In this document: positions 1-14,730 of the stretch, piece by piece | Layout: each line of letters opens with the position of its first letter | Numbering within the stretch: position 1 is the stretch's first letter | DNA from: Tenrec ecaudatus | Taxonomy: Eukaryota; Chordata; Mammalia; Afrosoricida; Tenrecidae | NCBI RefSeq assembly: GCF_050624435.1 | Contig: NC_134542.1 | Location: 15,929,997 to 15,993,996, forward strand | Direction: 5' to 3' | Length of the DNA: 64,000 bases | Translations under genes and position numbers: made by a program | The notes under the pieces: generated by a model | Told to the model about the DNA's origin: nothing | Database searches by the model: none | Seen by the model: only the letters and a program-made list of their open reading frames with translations

Positions 1-129
1 TAGGCAGCCGCGCCCCAAACCCCATTCCTCCACCTTCCATCAGCCCTCAATTCCCAATCTCTAATCGAGCAAAAATCGATACCCAAAGCGGCCAGCAGGG
101 CCCAGGAGGCCGGGCGAGCCTCGGACAGG

Positions 130-2150
<2,021 letters not shown>

Positions 2151-4229
2151 TGTCGCCGAGTGGTTCCTGCCAGGAAGTCATTTTCCCCTTCTGTTACTGG
2201 ACTCAGTCAGGGAGCCCAACCAGCCTGCTCGCCCGCCTCGCTCCTCTCAAAACTGACTGACTGTTGCCCCCACCTGGAAGAAACGGAAAGCTCTTCGGGC
2301 AGAATACAAACGAGGTTTCCTCTTACTCCCCTCTTTTTTTTTTTTTTAACCCCCTTAGTTCGACTTTTCAAATGACTTATTTTCAAATCGACCATCCTGG
2401 AAATGTTTATGTATTAACATTTCCAGAGCAGTTTTTGATGAGCGGTGAGAAGTCCCCCCACCTTCCAGCCCCAATACATTTGGAAACGAAGAGCAGAAAA
2501 GGTTGCCTTGGTAAACGATGGAAGATTTTATACCGTGAAACAATTAAGGATTTTCAATTGCCTGATAAGATAGAAAACAGTTCCCAAAGACCGAATTGAC
2601 CGACCCAGACCCATCTTCCTGCCTTTGATGACAAACATATATAGATGTAGATAATAGACATTTACCTGGCAGGGCAGGAATAGTATTTTGAATCAAGCAA
2701 CTCGATATTGTTGAAATCACTGAAATGTTCACCTCCAATCACATGAGCTGAATAAGAGTACATACTTATCTCATTTTGTAACTAAAATGGTGAGTTGTGA
2801 ATGTGTGGCATGGATGCCTTTTTTAAGAAGAAAAACCAACTATTCCAAATATATTTTGTATGAAAACATTCTTCATTCCATCTTTTGACATTTGGAATAA
2901 GACAGTTTTCATACTTCAAACTCCCAGGGACTACCATGGGTACACTATTATTCTTCATGCATTTATGTGAGCTGTCTGCATGATATCTTGACACGCATAT
3001 TCTCTTCACTGAACTTGAATGGCACATCTGTACCTATCATAGGAGTGAAATAACTTATTGACCATTGACAAGAGGTATGGCTGCAATATGGTGTGTTTCA
3101 TGGCTACATGTCTACATTGTCATGATAAACCCAAGAAGTATTTATATGGAGATCTGGTGTCATGCAATTTTATTTCATTGGTGAAATTATTTCAAACATT
3201 TCCTGTCCTGAAATGTGTGTCCCCATTCAAGTCCTACTTGTGCAGTTTGAACAGCACTAAGAGAAAAAATTCACACATGGGAGTGTACATCGCTAGGGGG
3301 GTGCTCTGTAAAATTGTCCCTGGGATTGAACAGGGTTCCCCGAAAGCCCATGGAGATCAGTTATGTTCTGATGGGGCGAGTGGCTTATGTTACAGTGACA
3401 TTCATTATAACTTCAAAATGTGTTGTCCTTCTAGACGTCTGTGCTGTCCCATGACTAAGAATCCCAATTTTGGTTTGGTTTTAATTTATATACACCCAAG
3501 AGCTTCAGTAACTTTCACACTCATTCTTAGCTTTTAATCATAATGTGTCTCCATACATGATATTGAGATGTTCTTTGAATTTGCAACTGTTAAAGTGCAC
3601 AAGTACATCTACACATGCATATGTGTGTGCACATAGGTGATGTGTCCATATAGCATATAGATGTGTGCAGACATGTATACATGCTGGTAGCATTTGACTT
3701 TGTGTATATAATCACATGTGCATTTTATACACAACTCTTTGCTGTTTCGTTCCCTTAAACCAAGAGTGTGGAAGTCTGTCGAAATTTACTTGGTTTATTA
3801 ATGCTCCACAGGGGTAGTATATCAATGACATAAACTAGATTACCCTTCATACATGAGAAAGAGATCTTTGAATCGGCCTGATCACGATAGAAGCCACATT
3901 TCACTTTCATGGATTGCACATGAAATTTTCTCATAATGAAAAACTCGAGTTAGAATACTTTAATATCATTTTGATACAATAGCTAAACACCTAAACACAG
4001 AGGTTGTTTTCTTTGGCTGTGCTGCTAATTTCTGATAGTGCATGATTAAGAACGGAGTGGCAGGATAGGGGTGTGGAATGTATTTGCCTGGTTTCTAGTG
4101 GTTCTCTGACATTTAGGTGTCTCGCCCATTCTACAGTTTGACAAATCCTTTCCTGCATCCAATAGAAAGGCCTTCATACCCAGAAGGAATTCAAGTAGTG
4201 AAGAGATAGTTGGAACAATAGGAAGCAGT

Positions 4230-4231
<2 letters not shown>

Positions 4232-4270
<39 letters not shown>
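4232..4270. repeat. (TG)n microsatellite
   Basis: Uninterrupted TG dinucleotide repeat of about 19 units. Confidence 0.98.
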
Positions 4271-4272
<2 letters not shown>

Positions 4273-4665
4273 GAAGAGGGGTGTTCCTGGCATAGTGGAG
4301 GTCCTTTCCCTTCCCATAGCAATGCTTCTCTACTTGGGAGAGCTACTTGGATGCTGTCCTGGACATGTCTTCGGCTCCTTCCAGTCATGTTACTGCAAAA
4401 AAACTGGATCAAGTTGGCCTGCATACTCATCCAGGAACCCAGAGTCCTGAAGGCCCAGGTTCTGCCTAGATTCTGAGCTTGGATTTTAAGTGAAAGAAAT
4501 GCATCCCACATGTGAAGAATCAAATGCTCAACCTCTGAATGCCTCCTGATCTGGAAAAGAGTGTTCCCGTCTAGAAAGAATATCCAGGTTGGGGTATGAT
4601 GGTGAGTATTTGCCTGCAGGGGATGTGGGTATGAAGACTGCTCCTTACTGAGAAAGACCTTCAGC

Positions 4666-4765
4666 AATGTATTTGACCTCTTTGAGCCTCAGGCTCCTCA
4701 TCTCTGAAATGGACAGAAAATATCAGATGCACTTATCTCATGGTACTGATGTGAGAACTTGTACT
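4666..4765 (+). repeat. MIR SINE fragment
   Basis: The segment reads like the 3' half of a mammalian-wide interspersed repeat: tttgacctctttgagcctca, followed by a ctcatctctgaaatgg block. It is old and diverged, as expected for MIR. Identification is by recall of the consensus. Confidence 0.7.
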
Positions 4766-4925
4766 CACAGGAGAGTCTATGAGAGGATAAGCTTTGGAAA
4801 TGAATGCATTCCTTCATAGATACATGGCCCTGATTTCATTCAAGTCGCAAGACTCTTAGGTCACTGTCCTGGAGAGGGCTACCCTAACCACTCTACATCT
4901 GGTGGGTATCTATCCTGCTTGGATT

Positions 4926-4927
<2 letters not shown>

Positions 4928-4974
<47 letters not shown>
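4928..4974. repeat. (TC)n microsatellite
   Basis: Uninterrupted TC dinucleotide repeat of about 23 units. Confidence 0.98.
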
Positions 4975-4979
<5 letters not shown>

Positions 4980-6880
4980 ATGCTGATCTATACTGCAGCC
5001 TGAATGAAAACATCATGGTAGGAAACCTGTCTGCCTGGCCAGCCACTCCATCCACAAAGCTTACACCAATTCTCAGCACATAGGAAACAAGCAAACAAGA
5101 AAAGCAAGCCTACCGGCACCAGGCCTGTTCTGACTTCTAGCAATCTTTCCAAGACTGTACATCTGTATGGGAGCAGACAGACTGCTCTCTCTCCCTGAAA
5201 ACAGCTAAGTGGGTTGCTCTTCAGACTCTGTGGTAGCAGCTCAACATCAGCACTGCCCGGGCTCTTCTCAGCACATAGTAAGTAGCCAGTACATTTTCTA
5301 GTGTTCCTTGATGGGAACGGGCGGTGACTTGCCTGGCCACCCCCATACTGCCCATTCAGTAGTCCCCTGACCCAGGTAAACAGTTGCTTTTCTCTACTTG
5401 GGAAGGATTATTATAAGGTGAAAAATGTGTGTGTGCATCTATCTATAGACATATATCGATGATATATGATGCATATATATTACATCAGATGTTTACATAT
5501 ATGTATATATGTGAAAGCACTTGGAGTTTTGAACCAAATCAGGACCATTCACATACATAACAGTGGAACTTTCATTGCATTATATCCCATTAATAGGAGC
5601 CACTAAAGAAACCAAAGGACATTTGGCCTCCCTTTCTGGTCAATTCCACACTGAGGTTTCAGTTTCTTGACTCAACCGATCGCCCAAAACCTGTCTAGTG
5701 GGAAGAATATATTGCAATGAAATGTCTTGCAACGGGGGCAGGGGGAATCTATTAACTGCCCCGTTGTTTGTTTCTCCCTGTCTTCGTATCTTTTCAAGCT
5801 TTGACATTCTAAACTAATTACTCTTTTATAGACTGTCTAATTCTAGGATTTCAATAACTAAGTAACTCCCTGTACTTCTGTGATCTAGTCTAGTCTCTGT
5901 GTTTCCTTAGTAGTTGCTGGCTAAATTCCCTTTAAGGCACAAAGACGGCTCAACCCAATGGATTACATCCCTGCTGAGGCTGCATTTCGCCCATTGAGAT
6001 CCTGTCTTTCAGTGTGTCTGAGGGTCAGTTTGTTTGAGCAACAATCTAATAAATAGAGCAGATCTTTGCAAGGTGAGTGTTCCAAATGACTGCGGCCACA
6101 TCTTGGTTCCAAGTGAGTAAAGGGTGTAAGTGATTGTCAGATCTCTTATAAAACTAGGTCCTGCCTTACTTCCCTCCCTCACCATTGATCCAAAGGTTTC
6201 TGCTCTGCTCCTTGGGCAGATCTTAAAGAATCAAGATCTTTAGAATCAAGTTATCTGTGATCTTCGTTGAGAAATGTCTCATCTCCCTTGGGTGGGAGTA
6301 GGGGTAGGGGATGTTGATGTGATAAAAGCTTGCTGGTTTTCTACATTTAGAAGGGCTCTTTGGAGTATTAAAAATGTCTATGGGAGGAAAGAGGCAGAAT
6401 ACGCAAAGGACACTGAACCTCGATTATTCGGAAATTCACCACCTAACTAACTAACCCAAGGGAAAAAGGGGGCTGAAATGTTGCCCAAAAGGATTTATTT
6501 CAACAGTTACGATCTTTCCAGAACCGTGGTCTTAGGGACCCTCCCAGCGAGCTCCTTCCCCACCAACTGTAAGCATTGTCCACCACACATTTAAATAATA
6601 TCTATCTTTACTGCGTGGGCCTTTGACAATATTTCATGTGCCAGTCCGAGAGGGAGAGATCCCGTTTTCCTTCATGACTGATAGGTGGGTTTGGGGAAGT
6701 TAGAATTCCCAGTGAGAAAGTTGGTTGAAAATAAATTTGAGTCCACACTCTCTAAGCCTGGCGCTCTGTCCTCGGAGGCCCCGTACTGAATTCACCCACC
6801 ACCGAAGGCCTTCCAGAGGGGAGCAGGAGCGGATATTCTCCTACCTGGTGGCACCTGGGGAACTTGAAAAAGACACCCAT
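4975..6880. other. Intergenic DNA, no gene seen
   Basis: AT-rich to balanced sequence with no supportable coding region. A short TA-rich stretch lies at about 5440-5510. No repeat family was recognised here. Confidence 0.5.
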
Positions 6881-6884
6881 GCTC

Positions 6885-7165
6885 CATGCTCCCGGTTCCT
6901 CCCCCAGAGACTTCAACTTAATTGGCGGGGGTGGGGCGCGTCGGTATTTTAAAAGGCGCCCCAGGTGATTACACCCTTGAGTTCGGAGTTGAGAGCCATT
7001 ATATTGCTCAACGCTTTTTATTGAAATGCGAGTGTCTCCCTAATCTCACTTTAATGAGCTCGACGCCCCCGCAGGTTTGCGGCAACCTGGGACAGCATCA
7101 GCGCAGGGTAATTTCTGGGACTGTTGAAGTGGTCCTGGTTTGCGTAGCCAGAGGACGGTAACTTG
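6885..7165. promoter_or_regulatory. Candidate conserved non-coding element about 12.4 kb upstream of PAX3
   Basis: This repeat-free block has balanced composition with several TAAT/ATTA cores (ttaattgg near 6918, tttaatgag near 7050) and isolated CpGs, and differs in texture from the flanking repeat-rich DNA. It resembles developmental enhancers. Conservation was not tested, so the call is an inference. Confidence 0.3.
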
Positions 7166-7191
7166 ATCCTTAATCGTTCCCTCCCCTGCCT

Positions 7192-7193
<2 letters not shown>

Positions 7194-7228
<35 letters not shown>
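7194..7228. repeat. (TC)n microsatellite
   Basis: TC repeat passing into a short CA stretch. Confidence 0.97.
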
Positions 7229-7235
<7 letters not shown>

Positions 7236-7426
7236 TTCCTGTTTTTGCTGTGTTCTTCAGTTTATGTTTGGTTGTAGTTTGGAGAGGTGTCCGCCAGGAG
7301 CTCTTTGCCGACTGGTACCCCATCTTCTCGGATGTAGGTGGGGTGAGGGCTACAACTCCCTCCCCCCACCTCACCCACACCACTACACAGGCAAACACGC
7401 TGCAGGGCTTCTCTGTGCTCCACTCC

Positions 7427-7429
<3 letters not shown>

Positions 7430-7460
<31 letters not shown>
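7430..7460. repeat. (CA)n microsatellite
   Basis: CA repeat of about 15 units inside a C-rich pyrimidine region (about 7350-7560). Confidence 0.97.
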
Positions 7461-7462
<2 letters not shown>

Positions 7463-7560
7463 CAGGATTTCTCTGCATTCCCTTTACACACACACACCAT
7501 TCCCCCCGACCCCACTTCCCAGGGTTTCTCAACGGTCCCCATCCCCGCCTCCCCCCAGAG

Positions 7561-9214
7561 GTTTTCCAAGTGCTGTTAGAGGTGTAAGAATCCAGTGTCT
7601 ATGTCAGTGCGGGAGGGTGGGTTCTGTGCCCATCAGTGAAGTGAAGCCGGGAGGCTCAATGACCAGGAGCCCGAGGTGAAGCAAGGCGTCTTGGCGACCC
7701 ACTGGCCTCTGCCCACTGAGCCAGCCGTGCCAGCTGAACTCACGCACGTTGAGTTCTAAAAGAAGTTCCCTGGGAGAGGCGTGCCTTCTAAGGCCCTTCG
7801 CTTAGTAGCTCAGGGGACTCCGGTTTCTCTGTCTTCTGAAGCCGTCGCCCTCCAGAGGGGAGACGGGGCGAGTGGTCTTTCTGCTGTCTCCCCGCTTGCT
7901 CCCCTAAGATGACTCTTGGGTAGCCCCTGAAACTAAGACTCCTGGAGTGAGCGGCTTCTGAGTCCCACGTTCCCAGAAGTCTGGGGTGACGGGCCCACTC
8001 TGGGCCTTCGCTGGTGTCTTGTCCACCCCACCCCTCTGGCCCGTCACTTGTGGACCTAGAAACCCGCCCCCCTCGATGGCCGAAACCTGCTGCTCTTCGG
8101 TCTGGAAAAGGCAGGCGTGGGCCTGGGAAGAGCTACATCGGAGACTCGAGGAGGCTGTCCTTCCCTTGTCGCTGGGAGGGGAACAGCTGGCACGGGGTGG
8201 GGGGTGGGGCACTTTTCCTCCAGACCCTCAGTCTGTGCACGTAAGCTTGTTCGGTTCCTTTTGCTTTGTTTTAGTTCAAACCTGGGCCTTGGCCCCAACT
8301 CTCCGAATCCTGCGAGGTCCCCGACGTCAAGGTCTGGCAGGTTTGCCCTCGCAGTTCCCGAAGGCTCCGCCTCTACGCCTCTGCAGTAGCAGAGACCTTA
8401 GAGTCAAGGGTCCAACTGCGGCAGGCCGGCAGGGGCGGGGAGGGGACCAGGTACGCCCAACCTTTCCGGTGCATTTTTGGTCCTCTGGGGTGACCCATCT
8501 GCGGATTCCAGCCATCAGGTCTCCCCGAAATTTCCCAATAATCCCTCAAGGATCCCAAAGAGTGGGGGGACATGGGCAAGAAGGAGTCCTGGGGCTTCCT
8601 TTGTAAATCCCATCCTCTCCTCCAATCTCCCAAAGGGCCCCTGGCCCTTGGGCTCTGCAGCCTCACAGCCCTTCTCCGGACCTGCACTACCCCTTCCTCC
8701 CATCCTGAACAGACGCTCTGGGTGCCTGGGAAGAGGGCCCCACAAAGCTCTAGGCTTTGGGGGGGGGGGGCTTAATCTTTAAACACTACCTGCTTACTCT
8801 GCCCAGCCTGTCCATGGGTGAAACTAACTGGTCCCAGGTTCTTGTAGGCATGGGCATGGGCACTGACAAATTTTTCTCTGCAAGCAATAAAAAACGTTGC
8901 TTAAAAGAAGCACAATTAAAAAAAGAAGAAGCGCAATTTCTTTTAAAAGTGAGATTATATCATTAGAAGTGTTTTCAAAGGATGGAGTCCATTTCCAAGT
9001 TCTTTTAAATTCAATAAAGTAGGTCAGTGCCTCCCTGAGGTACTAAACATAACTTCTGTGTTGAAATGCATTTACAGCTAAAACAAACAGCTGGAAGTGA
9101 CATGATTCTTAAAGCAGTCTCCAGATCTCATTGGCTCTGAGTGGCCCAAACCCAGGGACTTCCCAAAAGAATCAACAGGTAAGAATTTCCCACAGAACAG
9201 AAGAGTGACCTAAT
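7561..9214. other. Intergenic DNA, GC-rich to 8.7 kb, no gene seen
   Basis: GC-rich single-copy-looking sequence with several overlapping open frames on both strands, none with a recognisable domain. A G-run lies at 8759-8770. From about 8870 the sequence becomes A-rich. No gene can be supported. Confidence 0.5.
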
Positions 9215-9312
9215 TTTGACCTGGGGTTCAAATCCAAGAGCTGCTGCATCTTAGCTGTGTGACCCAGGCCAAGTTAACTTACCTCTCTGTGCCTTTTTGC
9301 CACCTCATTTTA
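9215..9312 (+). repeat. MIR SINE fragment
   Basis: Contains the MIR core: a tgacctggggttcaaatcc block, agctgtgtgacccaggccaa and acctctctgtgcct. Orientation is + from the order of these blocks. Confidence 0.85.
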
Positions 9313-9317
9313 ATCTA

Positions 9318-9475
9318 GAAACTCTGGTGGCATCCTGGCTTCGTGGTTGGGTTACTAGCTGCAAAGTCAGCAGTTTGAAACCACCAGCTGCTCATTGGGA
9401 GAAAGAGGGGGCTTCCTATTCCCAGAAAGAGTTACAGTTTGGGAAATCCACAGGGCCAGTTCTACCCTGTCCTAG
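9318..9475 (+). repeat. AfroSINE (tRNA-derived), partial
   Basis: Starts with a diverged ctctggtggcatcctggctt head, then the gtcagcagtttgaaaccacc B-box region and a tctaccctgtcctag tail. Related tail sequence (ggaatcaactcaaccc) reappears at about 9598, so the element may be interrupted or rearranged between 9476 and 9598. Confidence 0.8.
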
Positions 9476-9898
9476 AGGTATTTTGGTTTATTATGATTCT
9501 TCTAAAGAAAAGCCAGATCATCACCTTCTGCCACATCAGCCACGGGAAACCCAGGGGAGCCTTGCTGGACTCTGACTCTTCTGTGGTTGCCAAGACTTGG
9601 AATCAACTCAACCCTGTCGGGAAAACGATGATGATACGTGTATCTAGTGGTGTTACTGGGCTTGCTGTTACCCAGAGTAGCAACTCAGGGTACTACCTCA
9701 CCCAAGGACTTCCTCCCAAATGGCAACATAGAGACGATTTAGCAATGTTCATCAGCAATTGTAATCACAAAATAAGATGCAATAAGTCTAGTTGTAGAGT
9801 GCTTAAATGCAGCGCTTCCTAGATCACTGTGCATTAATACTAACAACAGCATTGTTTTCTACATGGAATTACAACATTCTTAATAGCAGAGACAATAA

Positions 9899-10091
9899 AA
9901 ACCTTACTGCCATCAAGGTGACGCTGACCCATAGCAACCCTCTAGGACAAGGTAGAGCTGCCTCCTTTTGATTTCTGAGACTAACTCATTATGAGAGTAG
10001 AAAAACTCATCCTTCTCCTTCAGAGTGGCTGGTGGGTTTGAACTGCTGACCGTGTGATTAGCAACCCAACAGGTAATCCACCAGGGCTCCT
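9899..10091 (-). repeat. AfroSINE
   Basis: Antisense copy: the tail side is at the left (actgccatcaaggtgacgct), the tRNA-like B-box region is ggtttgaactgctgacc, and the head ends in ccaccagggctcc at 10091. Confidence 0.88.
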
Positions 10092-10104
10092 TTAGAAGCC
10101 TCTC

Positions 10105-10281
10105 AAAACTCATAGCCAATTCACAGTGACCCTATAGAACTGCCCCTGTGGGTTTTGGAGAAGGTAACTGTTTAGGGGAGTAAAAAGCCCCCTCTTTCTC
10201 TTTCTGAGCAGATGGTGGTTTTGAACTGCAGACCTCACAGATTGAAGCCCAACACATAACCACTTCACCACCAGGGCTCCA
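10105..10281 (-). repeat. AfroSINE
   Basis: A second antisense copy only about 14 bases from the previous one. It contains ggttttgaactgcagacc and ends in ccaccagggctcc. Confidence 0.88.
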
Positions 10282-11984
10282 GAACTGGCTAATTCAGGGC
10301 TATAGAAACTCAAGCAGCCAGCCCGAGGGATAGGAGGTCCTATGAGCTCTGCTGCCAACACCAGGACTCTCAGGGAAGTCCCCTGGAGAATGTGGCCCAG
10401 TCACCAGGGCAGTGGCTAGAACAGGTATCTGGAAAAGTAGCTCAGCGACAGATGATGACATCCTTTGCCCCAGTCTCCCAAGACACTTCCCTCACCAACA
10501 CTTTCAAGGGATTTGTGCCAAGTGTTCATTTTATTCCCACCTCCTTCTGTCCCATCACCTGAACCTCTGCAATAGTTGAGCTGACAATGTCTAACTGCCA
10601 CTTTCCCCTTCTTGTCCAAAATGAACACATTTGCAAACTGAGAGCAAGTGGAATAGAATTGCTTCCATTAGTCCTGAGTACAGATGTACTTGAAGTGTCT
10701 GTCTGTCCAGCAGGAGGAGTTTGGTGATGTGTCACTTTTTTCCTCCCTAGTGTCCCTTTGCTCACCTCAGTTGCCTAGGTTTTGTGTCCCTCAAAACACA
10801 AGCGTCTCCCCTGAGCCCACATGTTCTGGACAGTAAGATGGAGATTCCAATCCAATAGCCATTCATCATAGCCTGGTGGCTCTGATTCTGCGAAGAGCAT
10901 CACAAGTAAGGATTCAGAAAGCTCATTTTCTGTCCTTTTCCGACTCGTTCACTCCTTCCTTCTCTCCTTTCCTCCCCCTTCCTCTTTCTCCTTCCTTCCT
11001 CCTTTCCTTCCATTTCTAAAATAATCTGTTCAAATGGCACTTTTTGCCTGTCTGCTCTGAGAAATCCTTGGGACTCTCTCCCTCCCAGAGCAACCTGCTT
11101 CTCTCAGGACGTGACTCCTCCCCTACTGGTTCCCCTTCTCCAAGGACACTGCCCGTGTGCTCTTCTGCCAACAAGATGGTCTTGCTGCCCACAACCGCCA
11201 CTCCATGAAATTATGACTTTGCTCTGAAAAACCAAAACTGATCGTGTTTGTTTGGGATATGTTATCAGGACAGAACACCAGCATTCCCAGAAGGTGTCCC
11301 TGAGCTGATCGCTCAACACACCCTGAGCGGGACTCTGCCATTTCAGCAAGCCTGGGAAGCCATCCTCTCCCTGGCAGCCTATTTAGTGTGTCAGGGCCCA
11401 TATGCCCACCTAGCAGGTCCAACTCAGCCCAAGGGGCCAAGTTGGTCTCCATTTCTTCTTGACTCTACCACCACGCCTTTCTCTGCATCTCTGCAGTTCA
11501 CTGGATCTCCAGAGCTCAATGCCAGGCCTGGGCAGGGTGGGCAGTTCCAAGAACCAGCTCAGGGGAGGGCCTGATTGAACAGCTTAACTTCTTGCCTTCA
11601 AAGGAGGTGATAGGGTATGGGGTAGGCTTGCCTTGGGGGTGGTAGTGTGTGAGGGCTTAAGGCCTGGCTTAGCCTAGCTCTTTATAAGCTGTTAAGTGAG
11701 GATGGGCATCTGGGACCCCCACTGCCCACAAGGGCAGAACTTGCCGAGAATGGGGGCAGATGGGGGAAAAGGTGGGCAGCAGGATTGGTTGGGATCCTGA
11801 TTCCCCCTGTTATGACCCAGCAGGTCAGGCCCTGCTAGGCTGCTGAGGAGTACAGTGACCAGCCCAGGAGTCTCAGGATCCTCTGGCAGCCCCAGCACAT
11901 GCTGCCCTGGACTTCCAAGCCCCCACCCCCCTCAACTGACAAGAGTGCACTGGGGTAGCCGGGACCTCAATTTGGGAACCCTCA
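10282..11984. other. Intergenic DNA, no gene seen
   Basis: Balanced sequence with a pyrimidine-rich patch at about 10950-11010. No coding region, RNA gene or repeat was recognised. Confidence 0.5.
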
Positions 11985-12188
11985 TCCTGGTGGTGTTGTG
12001 ATTATACATTGGGCTGCCATCTGCAAGCTGGGCAGTTGGGAAGCTCCAGGCGCTCCTGGGAAGAAAAAGGGGCTTTCTACTGCTGTAAACAGTGACAGTT
12101 TCAGAAGCTCACAGGGCAGCTCTTTCCTGCCCTATAGGGTCCCTATGAGTCAGTGCCCATGGCAATGAGTTTGAGTTGGGTTTTGGTA
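11985..12188 (+). repeat. AfroSINE
   Basis: Sense copy with head tcctggtggtgttgtgatta, middle ggggctttctactgctgtaa and tail ctatagggtccctatgagtc. Confidence 0.85.
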
Positions 12189-12639
12189 TCCCTTGCTAAG
12201 TTCCCTATTCACCCCGCTGGGAACCACACGTTTTCTTAGGTCTCCCAGATGGCAGGCCCTCAGGTCTCTCCTCTCTGGGACAGGTCTCTCCCTGCCCACC
12301 ACAGAGCAAAGCTCCGGGCGTCCTGGGGCGAATCCCTCCAGGTCCCTAAACTTGGAGCTCCCAAGTAGATTTGTCTGTCTTTGGGGAGGGGGAAGGGGAA
12401 GGCAGTAGGCTGTGAGGGGGAGGATGGAGGAGCCAGGCAGGGGAATGGTGCAAGTCTTTGGCAGCTTGTGTGTGAGAAAGAAGAAGCGTGAGAGCGTGGG
12501 CTGTTTTCCCTAGCTCTTGTTGGGCTTGGGGACCCAGCCTCCATCCGGTGCTTAGCAGGTCCAGGCTCAGGAACAAGCGGCCCCTTTCGAGCCAGATCGC
12601 CTCTGGCTTCCTCTTCCTGGTGTCCCGCAGAAGGTGGCG

Positions 12640-12850
12640 GTAGGCGGTTGCTGGTCGCCGGGCCTCTCTCACCCGCGCAGCAGAGACACAGGTCGGGCCC
12701 CAGTTCGCTGTAGCGAGATGGAAGCCAACTGCGCTCAGGGCTGCGTAATTAATACAGATGACGTCCATCTTTCCGCAAAGTCCCTCTTGATTCATGGCGG
12801 CGGAGGGGGACAGGGGGTGGTGAAGCCAAGGGTGACTTAATAACATTCAG
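12640..12850. promoter_or_regulatory. Candidate enhancer about 6.7 kb upstream of PAX3
   Basis: A repeat-free block with a homeodomain-type motif (gtaattaata, about 12746) directly followed by an E-box and CRE-like string (cagatgacgtcca, about 12757). Mouse Pax3 is known to have a hypaxial muscle enhancer several kilobases upstream; whether this block is its orthologue cannot be decided without an alignment. Confidence 0.35.
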
Positions 12851-13559
12851 AAAATCCCCTCAGGCAGGGTGGAGGAGAGGCTACAAACCGGGACGCCTTC
12901 CTTAGGACTCAGGATGCCTCCCTGGCTGCACTGTCTCCAGGGCTCACCCTCCCTGAAACTGGTGTTCCCAACAGCAGAGGAGGGCATTCACATGCTCCCT
13001 AGCGGGGAGGGGCTGCACCTCCTTGTCACCCCCTCATCCTGGCCCCACCCAAGGAACATCTCAGGGAACCCTGGTTCCCCTACCCCACTCCAGTGTGTCC
13101 CCTCAGGCTCAGGGTCGCAGGAGGGAACGAGCCTCCTATTCCGCTTCCTTCTGGTCTGCTCCTGCGCCAAAAGGTGCGTCCTCACAGGAAGGTGTGTGGT
13201 GGAGGGTCTCTGTGTGTCCATGTGAAAGTGTCGTTGTGGTCGTGGATGTGTCTTGCGTGGCAGTGTTTTTAAGTATGGAGTGTGGGGCAATTTGGCAATT
13301 CTGTCCCCTCTTCCGCCTTACTCTCCCCTTTTAATCTACCAGTTTGACTCAGCAGGTACCCCTTCCCCAAAAAAGAGGCGCTGCCTCTACCGTGGGTGTT
13401 GCCCCAGTAAAAAGTACCCGTTGTAGAAGGTGATTCCTCACCCTGCACCCTGTGGGGAAAGCAGGGGTTTTCTTTCTGCCCAGCAGGAGCCGGGGTGCAG
13501 TTGGGGGTGGGGGTGGTGATCCTAGTTCAGGCCAGAGGAGGCTCCCCAGCAGCCGACCG

Positions 13560-13800
13560 GCTTCAAAGGTTTCGGTAACGACTCTCGGGTCTTTATTTAT
13601 GTCCCTATTAATACAATATCCATCATGTAGATATCGATCTTTATCCTTTAAACTGATACGCTGGAAATCAATTAGCCATGCAGATTACGTTTCCTACATT
13701 TCCAAATGTTAATCTTTCAGACTCAGGGGCCGGTGATCTATATTTTCGCAGCCAGATAGTATTAGATTTCGTTTAGAAAAGAAAAGGAAAAAAAAACCGA
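13560..13800. promoter_or_regulatory. Candidate enhancer about 5.7 kb upstream of PAX3
   Basis: An AT-rich, non-repetitive block with closely spaced TAAT/ATTA and GATA-like motifs (attaatac, atcaattagc, gttaatcttt, agatagtatt), abruptly bounded on the right by a CpG-rich island. It has the look of a deeply conserved element and is another candidate for the upstream hypaxial enhancer. Conservation was not tested. Confidence 0.35.
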
Positions 13801-13859
13801 AAACAACAACGGACGGTCTGAAGCCTATTCCCTTTGAGACTACTGTGTCTGAACTCTGG

Positions 13860-14730
13860 GCCCTGATGGCCTTCGGAGGTCGTTGGGGCCAAGCCGGGGT
13901 CCCAGGGGAAGGAGCGGAGCCGCGCGAGGGCACAGAGGGCCTCGCCAGGGCGCTGGTCCCGCGGCGTCGCTGCTCCCGGCGCTCGGGTGCGCCCTCGGGC
14001 CAGCCTCTCAGTCTGTCCGCCCGCTCCTGGAGGGCGGTTTGGCGTCAGAGTTGCTCAGTTTTTCTGGTCTCCGAGTCCCCCCAGGGGTTTCCCACCTCCA
14101 AGCTGCACGTCAGAAGGATCCTCCTGTTCCTCCCACCAACACCAAGGAACAGTTTGACGAGAAACTTTATTTCGAATGAGGAAATAGCATTTTTCCGGCG
14201 GAAGCGGAGACGGAGAAAACGTTGGAGGTCTAGGGAGCTACTGCATTTCAGGTGCAGAGAGATATTTCCAGACGGATGTGCCTTCTTTGGGTGGTGAGAG
14301 GTTTGCGAGCCTGAGGGGCGGGGTGTGTGTGTGTGTGTGTGTGTGTGTCCGTGTGTCCTCCCCACCACTCCTTCTTTGAAAGGCCTTCAAGGAGTCAGAC
14401 ACGTCCAGGGCGAACCGAGCGCCTGGCCCTGGCCCAGTGCGGTTCCAGGGGTCGCCGGGGACAGCGGCGTTGTGACCAGGAGGTGCGGGCAGGAGTCTCC
14501 GATTTCCGATGTCTTGCTGCATCCAAAGTCTTGGTAGCGTCCTAACAGCGCTCTCAGCTCCCACTCCTCGATGGGCGCTGAGTGAGTCCAATTCGCACCC
14601 GGGCTAGGCCCGGCCCACCTGTAGCGCAGCCTCCACTTGGCTAGCCTGTCGGCGCTGGAACCCGGAGCTCTGACCCAGGGTTGCCGGCTGAGGCGTCGGG
14701 GCGGCTCCCGCCCTCTCCCGGCAGAGAACG
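13860..14730. promoter_or_regulatory. CpG island about 5 kb upstream of PAX3
   Basis: CpG-dense sequence in two blocks, about 13860-14045 and 14400-14730, with a (GT)n tract between them. Such an island may mark the promoter of a divergent transcript. In other mammals a small gene, CCDC140, is transcribed divergently from near PAX3. Open frames exist here on the minus strand (for example 14387-14938, 183 codons), but none could be matched to CCDC140. Confidence 0.4.
14323..14348. repeat. (GT)n microsatellite
   Basis: GT repeat of 13 units inside the CpG island. Confidence 0.95.

Noticed and set aside
3058-3537. 159-codon open frame on the + strand in AT-rich DNA
   Set aside because: No recognisable domain, no promoter-like context, and Cys/Ser/Ile-rich composition typical of translated non-coding DNA. 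It would need conservation to be reconsidered.
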